This document shows positions 6,102 to 7,699 of a stretch of 7,699 nt of DNA, piece after piece. A program made the position numbers and the translations under genes. Numbering within the stretch: the stretch's first letter is position 1; every line of letters begins with the position of its first letter. This DNA comes from Candidatus Microgenomates bacterium (GTDB taxonomy: Bacteria > Patescibacteria > Microgenomatia > JADHYG01), in contig JADHYG010000049.1 in the NCBI GenBank assembly GCA_016782545.1, positions 1 through 7,699 of the forward strand, given 5' to 3'. The notes below the pieces were generated by a model, which was not told the origin of the DNA, did not search any database, and saw nothing but the letters and a program-made list of their open reading frames with translations.

Positions 6102-6267
6102 GAGAAAAGTGAAACCTGAGTTTGTGTCTCGAACACAAATTTCATGAACCATGAACGGTTTGAAAGCTTCTATGATGAAGTTGTCTCATAACCTTTTCTA
6201 CGAGGCGACCTGCTAAAGTTCTTTCTTGTCTAAATGGAGGACAAACTCCATCAGGACCACGTAGTAT

Positions 6268-6651
6268 TTACAAAGAAACTCCTATTTTTTTATGAAGCTC
6301 TTCGGAGTTTTTGGAGTAGATTTCAAAGACCTCTTTTGCTTCTGGCGGAGAGTTTTCAAATCTTTCACCTTTAGAAACCACCCTCTCTCTAAAAGTCACT
6401 TGTCTATCCTCATGAACCCCTATTCTTTCCGTAACCACTGGATGTAAAAAACTTTCTGTATCATCTATAACAGAAGCCCAATAACCGCCTTGCTCACCAA
6501 AAAATTCTAAACATCTACCTGAATTTGAAAACCGTATTATGCCTCCTGCCCCGTTTTTCAAAACAACATCCATCTCTGTTGAGTTATCAGCACATTCCTC
6601 CTCAACGGCTTTAAGGGCAGAAATAACACGAGGAAACATTCTTTCAAACAT
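6268..6651 (-). CDS. Small hypothetical protein
   Basis: A 127-residue protein I do not recognise. It starts M-F-E-R-M-F-P-R-V-I-S-A-L-K-A-V-E-E-E, a likely helix, followed by a probable beta-rich middle (D-V-V-L-K-N-G-A-G-G-I-I-R-F) and a helical C-terminus from about residue 105 (P-P-E-A-K-E-V-F-E-I-Y). It is acidic, has two Cys, and shows no signal peptide or membrane segment, so it is probably cytoplasmic. I start it at the ATG at 6651 because TATAAT ends six bases upstream; a TTG at 6669 would lie upstream of that -10 box. It stands alone between the toxin-antitoxin operon and the repeat region. The frame continues 41 codons past its TAA, which may hint at a shortened gene. Confidence 0.6.
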   Translation of the reverse strand: MFERMFPRVISALKAVEEECADNSTEMDVVLKNGAGGIIRFSNSGRCLEFFGEQGGYWASVIDDTESFLHPVVTERIGVHEDRQVTFRERVVSKGERFENSPPEAKEVFEIYSKNSEELHKKIGVSL

Positions 6652-6657
6652 ATGCTT

Positions 6658-6685
6658 ATTATACACCAAACTCTCAAAATCTTAA
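6658..6685 (-). promoter_or_regulatory. Promoter of the small hypothetical gene
   Basis: A perfect -10 TATAAT (6663-6658) lies six bases before the ATG at 6651, so the predicted transcription start is the A of the start codon. The -35 is weak; TTAAGA (6685-6680) with a 16-bp spacer is the best fit. Confidence 0.55.
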
Positions 6686-6697
6686 AATCAATCAAGC

Positions 6698-6732
6698 CCT
6701 TCTATCTGACCCATGGCCGTGGGTCTAGAAGG
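6698..6732 (-). terminator. Hairpin, possible terminator of the toxin/antitoxin operon
   Basis: Arms CCTTCTA (6698-6704) and TAGAAGG (6726-6732), continued by GACCCA (6708-6713) and TGGGTC (6720-6725), pair around a TGGCCG loop with a 3-base bulge. It lies between the antitoxin stop and the next promoter, the right place to end the operon. Downstream on the minus strand it is T-rich only from about 13 bases on, so termination is plausible rather than certain. Confidence 0.5.
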
Positions 6733-6767
6733 AAGGAGTTTTGGAACGGCGGTTTTTTCAATACAAT

Positions 6768-7082
6768 CTATCTAAAACGAAAAGAAAATTCTTTGCCAGT
6801 TGCTTCAGCAATTTTGTAAAGAGTTTCAAGAGTAACGTTTTGCTCTCCACTCTCAATTCTCGAAATAAATTCTCTTTTAACTTTCATTCTTTTAGCTAGT
6901 TTTTCTTGGGATAACTTTAACGCCTTCCTTAGTTTTCTTAGGGCCATAGCTGCTTGTATGTATCTGGCTCTTCTATAAATTCTTTCTCGCTCTTTTTTAG
7001 AAAAACCAGCCATGATTTTCTCATAAGGAATCAAGTCTCCCTTAACGACCGCCTCTTTTATTTTTCTTTCAGATTTATTCAT
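6768..7082 (-). CDS. XRE-family antitoxin, intact operon
   Basis: A 104-residue XRE/HigA-like antitoxin with the HTH_3 domain in its C-terminal half (L-S-Q-E-K-L-A, then K-R-E-F-I-S-R-I-E-S-G-E-Q-N-V-T and T-L-Y-K-I-A-E-A-T). It should bind and silence the toxin encoded just upstream and, with it, repress their promoter. I place the start at 7082 rather than the longer ATG at 7106. This position aligns with the start of the paralogue at 4300, overlaps the toxin stop (ATGAATAA), and has AAGG ten bases upstream. Differences from the paralogue are concentrated in the N-terminal third, the part most likely to contact the toxin, while the DNA-binding half is nearly identical. Confidence 0.9.
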   Translation of the reverse strand: MNKSERKIKEAVVKGDLIPYEKIMAGFSKKERERIYRRARYIQAAMALRKLRKALKLSQEKLAKRMKVKREFISRIESGEQNVTLETLYKIAEATGKEFSFRFR

Positions 7083-7386
7083 ATCTTTTAAGCCTTTCTT
7101 TGGCAATCTTTAAGTCTTTGATTGGTGTTTTTCTAGTCTTCTTTTGAAAAAAGTGCAAAATAATAACATGTTCTTTCCAGATATAAGCATAGATTCCTCG
7201 ATAAGCCTCTTTCTCACTAACCCTAATTTCAAACAAATTCTTGGCTATTTTTTTGGCTTCTGGAAACTCAAGCCTTCCCTTTCTTCCTAAAATTTCAATA
7301 TGTGCTTGAAACTCTCTTTGCACTTCTCTTCTAAAATCCTTAAATTCCTTAGTGGCATTTTTATCATAATAAATTTTCTTTTTCAT
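7075..7386 (-). CDS. RelE/HigB-like (Gp49 family) toxin
   Basis: A 103-residue toxin of the RelE/ParE superfamily, closest in pattern to the phage Gp49/HigB-like group, whose members usually cleave mRNA at the ribosome. Seen: basic N-terminal helices (K-E-F-K-D-F-R-R-E-V), N-L-F-E-I-R-V (50-56), Y-R-G-I-Y-A-Y (62-68), I-I-L-L-or-like strand then H-F-F-Q-K-K-T-R-K-T-P (78-88), and a terminal helix with A95 and R98. The K-K-T-x-K-T-P block and the conserved Arg residues are family hallmarks. It is full length. Toxin-first gene order with an overlapping antitoxin fits HigBA-type operons. Whether it cleaves mRNA or inhibits something else cannot be read from the sequence. Confidence 0.9.
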   Translation of the reverse strand: MKKKIYYDKNATKEFKDFRREVQREFQAHIEILGRKGRLEFPEAKKIAKNLFEIRVSEKEAYRGIYAYIWKEHVIILHFFQKKTRKTPIKDLKIAKERLKRYE

Positions 7387-7390
7387 CTCG

Positions 7391-7419
7391 ATTGTAACTT
7401 ATAAGTTATACGTTGTCAA
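7391..7419 (-). promoter_or_regulatory. Toxin/antitoxin promoter, apparently leaderless
   Basis: -35 TTGACA (7419-7414), 17-bp spacer, -10 TACAAT (7396-7391). The toxin ATG begins only four bases after the -10, so the mRNA must start at or inside the first codon. Confidence 0.75.
7395..7408. promoter_or_regulatory. Palindromic operator between -35 and -10
   Basis: TAACTTATAAGTTA is a perfect 14-bp palindrome overlapping the -10 edge and lying in the promoter spacer, the expected place for the antitoxin or toxin-antitoxin complex to repress transcription. The paralogous operon has the same site with two changes (TAACTTTTAAATTA at 4407-4420, minus strand). Confidence 0.72.
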
Positions 7420-7440
7420 GAAAAAAATTTCTTTCCTTAA

Positions 7441-7469
7441 GAGGTCGGACCTCCTGGAGGTCCGACCTC
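7441..7469. repeat. GC-rich double palindrome, possible terminator
   Basis: Two 13-bp palindromes of form GAGGTCNGACCTC (7441-7453 and 7457-7469) are separated by CTG. Together they also form one inverted repeat with 14-bp arms. It lies 19 bases past the stop of the gene on the right, so it may end that transcript. The T-run on the minus strand begins only about 13 bases downstream (near 7428), so it is not a textbook terminator. Confidence 0.7.
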
Positions 7470-7487
7470 ACCAAGAAAATTCTTAAT

Positions 7488-7699
7488 TCAACGGCTAATA
7501 ACATCAAGAACCTCGCCATCTTGACAAGTGCCGGAGGAAAGAATACCGCCCCAATCAACAGCCGTAAAGCCTTGACGGTTGGGAGCTGGTGGTAAATTCG
7601 GAGATTCTACTTTAACTAATTCTTCTAAAGGTTCAAAAAACAAACGAATACGGATAAAAGTGTCGGGGTTTTGAGAAAATTCAATTGGCTCAATTCTTT
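7488..7699 (-). CDS. C-terminal part of an unrecognised protein (5' end outside window)
   Basis: The last 69 residues of a protein entering from the right, ending with TGA at 7490-7488. It reads F-I-R-I-R-L-F-F-E-P-L-E-E-L-V, then a Pro-rich P-N-L-P-P-A-P-N turn, then G-F-T-A-V-D-W-G-G-I and D-G-E-V-L-D-V-I-S-R at the end, with one Cys. No family is recognisable. The amino-acid pattern (alternating hydrophobic strands, no low-complexity) and the hairpin after the stop support a real gene. Confidence 0.7.
   Translation of the reverse strand, partial: RIEPIEFSQNPDTFIRIRLFFEPLEELVKVESPNLPPAPNRQGFTAVDWGGILSSGTCQDGEVLDVISR

Larger units (their letters stand above)
5849..6267. other. Gene-poor intergenic region rich in inverted repeats
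   Basis: I see no convincing gene on either strand here. It contains a branched palindromic element (5875-5990), a small hairpin with arms ACGAATT/AATTCGT (6009-6024), a nested hairpin pair (6034-6101), a hairpin with arms TTTGTGT/ACACAAA (6121-6139) and one with arms ATGGAG/CTCCAT (6234-6251). On the minus strand a 41-codon frame (6267-6145) continues past the stop of the upstream orphan gene but has no start of its own before an internal ATG. Confidence 0.7.

Noticed and set aside
5849..6267. CRISPR array or tRNA gene in the intergenic region
   Set aside because: There are no regularly spaced direct repeats and no tRNA-like arms; the structure is inverted repeats only.
6652..6669. TTG start at 6669 for the small hypothetical gene
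   Set aside because: The -10 box TATAAT (6663-6658) lies inside that extension, so the ATG at 6651 is the sensible start.
7083..7106. Longer antitoxin starting at ATG 7106
   Set aside because: The extra eight residues come from the alternate frame of the toxin end; the paralogue starts at the equivalent of 7082, which also has a ribosome site.
7413..7595. Plus-strand open frame of 60 codons
   Set aside because: It starts inside the toxin promoter, runs through the double palindrome and lies opposite the partial gene at 7488-7699.

Overview
The window is AT-rich and every supported gene lies on the minus strand, so transcription runs from the right end to the left end. Compact gene packing, short toxin-antitoxin operons, start codons directly after promoter -10 boxes, and an unusually built ClpC-type ATPase suggest a small-genome bacterium. 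A Patescibacteria/CPR member (perhaps Microgenomates-like) is my best guess, but it is an inference without any database search. TGA works as a stop codon here: it ends several genes, and I found none in frame through 1303 clpC codons. The UGA-recoding CPR lineages are therefore unlikely.

Layout in transcription order. (1) 7699-7488: C-terminal end of an unrecognised protein, then a GC-rich double palindrome (7441-7469). (2) 7386-6768: an intact RelE/HigB-like toxin and XRE antitoxin operon with a promoter and a palindromic operator. (3) 6651-6268: a small orphan protein with its own promoter. (4) 6267-5849: about 420 bases without a convincing gene, packed with inverted repeats, including a branched palindromic element at 5875-5990 and a nested hairpin at 6034-6101. 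(5) 5811-4445: an AbiEi/AbiEii (type IV toxin-antitoxin, abortive infection) operon with overlapping genes and a 22-bp palindrome over its promoter. (6) 4398-3995: a second copy of the RelE/XRE operon whose toxin has lost about 206 bp, leaving an intact antitoxin next to a toxin remnant. (7) 3909-1: a very large ClpC-type AAA+ unfoldase, 1303 residues in the window and lacking only its extreme C-terminus.

The most unusual object is the ClpC protein. About 390 extra residues sit in the second AAA+ domain between sensor 1 (Asn764) and the arginine finger (Arg1198). In ClpA/ClpC/ClpX this segment carries the loop that docks on ClpP. The insert holds four equal-length, ungapped copies of a roughly 44-residue motif with two invariant tryptophans. 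Three are spaced exactly 61 residues apart, and the fourth follows an acidic Thr/Asp-rich linker. No canonical [LIV]-G-[FL] docking tripeptide is visible where expected. The linker shows DNA-level tandem repetition and two copies of a palindromic 20-mer read in different frames. The first pore loop has His in place of Tyr.

Taken together the window is a cluster of addiction and phage-defence modules next to a remodelled proteolysis or disaggregation machine. Antitoxins are typical Clp/Lon substrates, so a functional link is possible, but the sequence gives no direct evidence of one. Five promoters with near-identical geometry place the transcription start at or within two bases of the start codon, so leaderless mRNAs appear to be the rule here.
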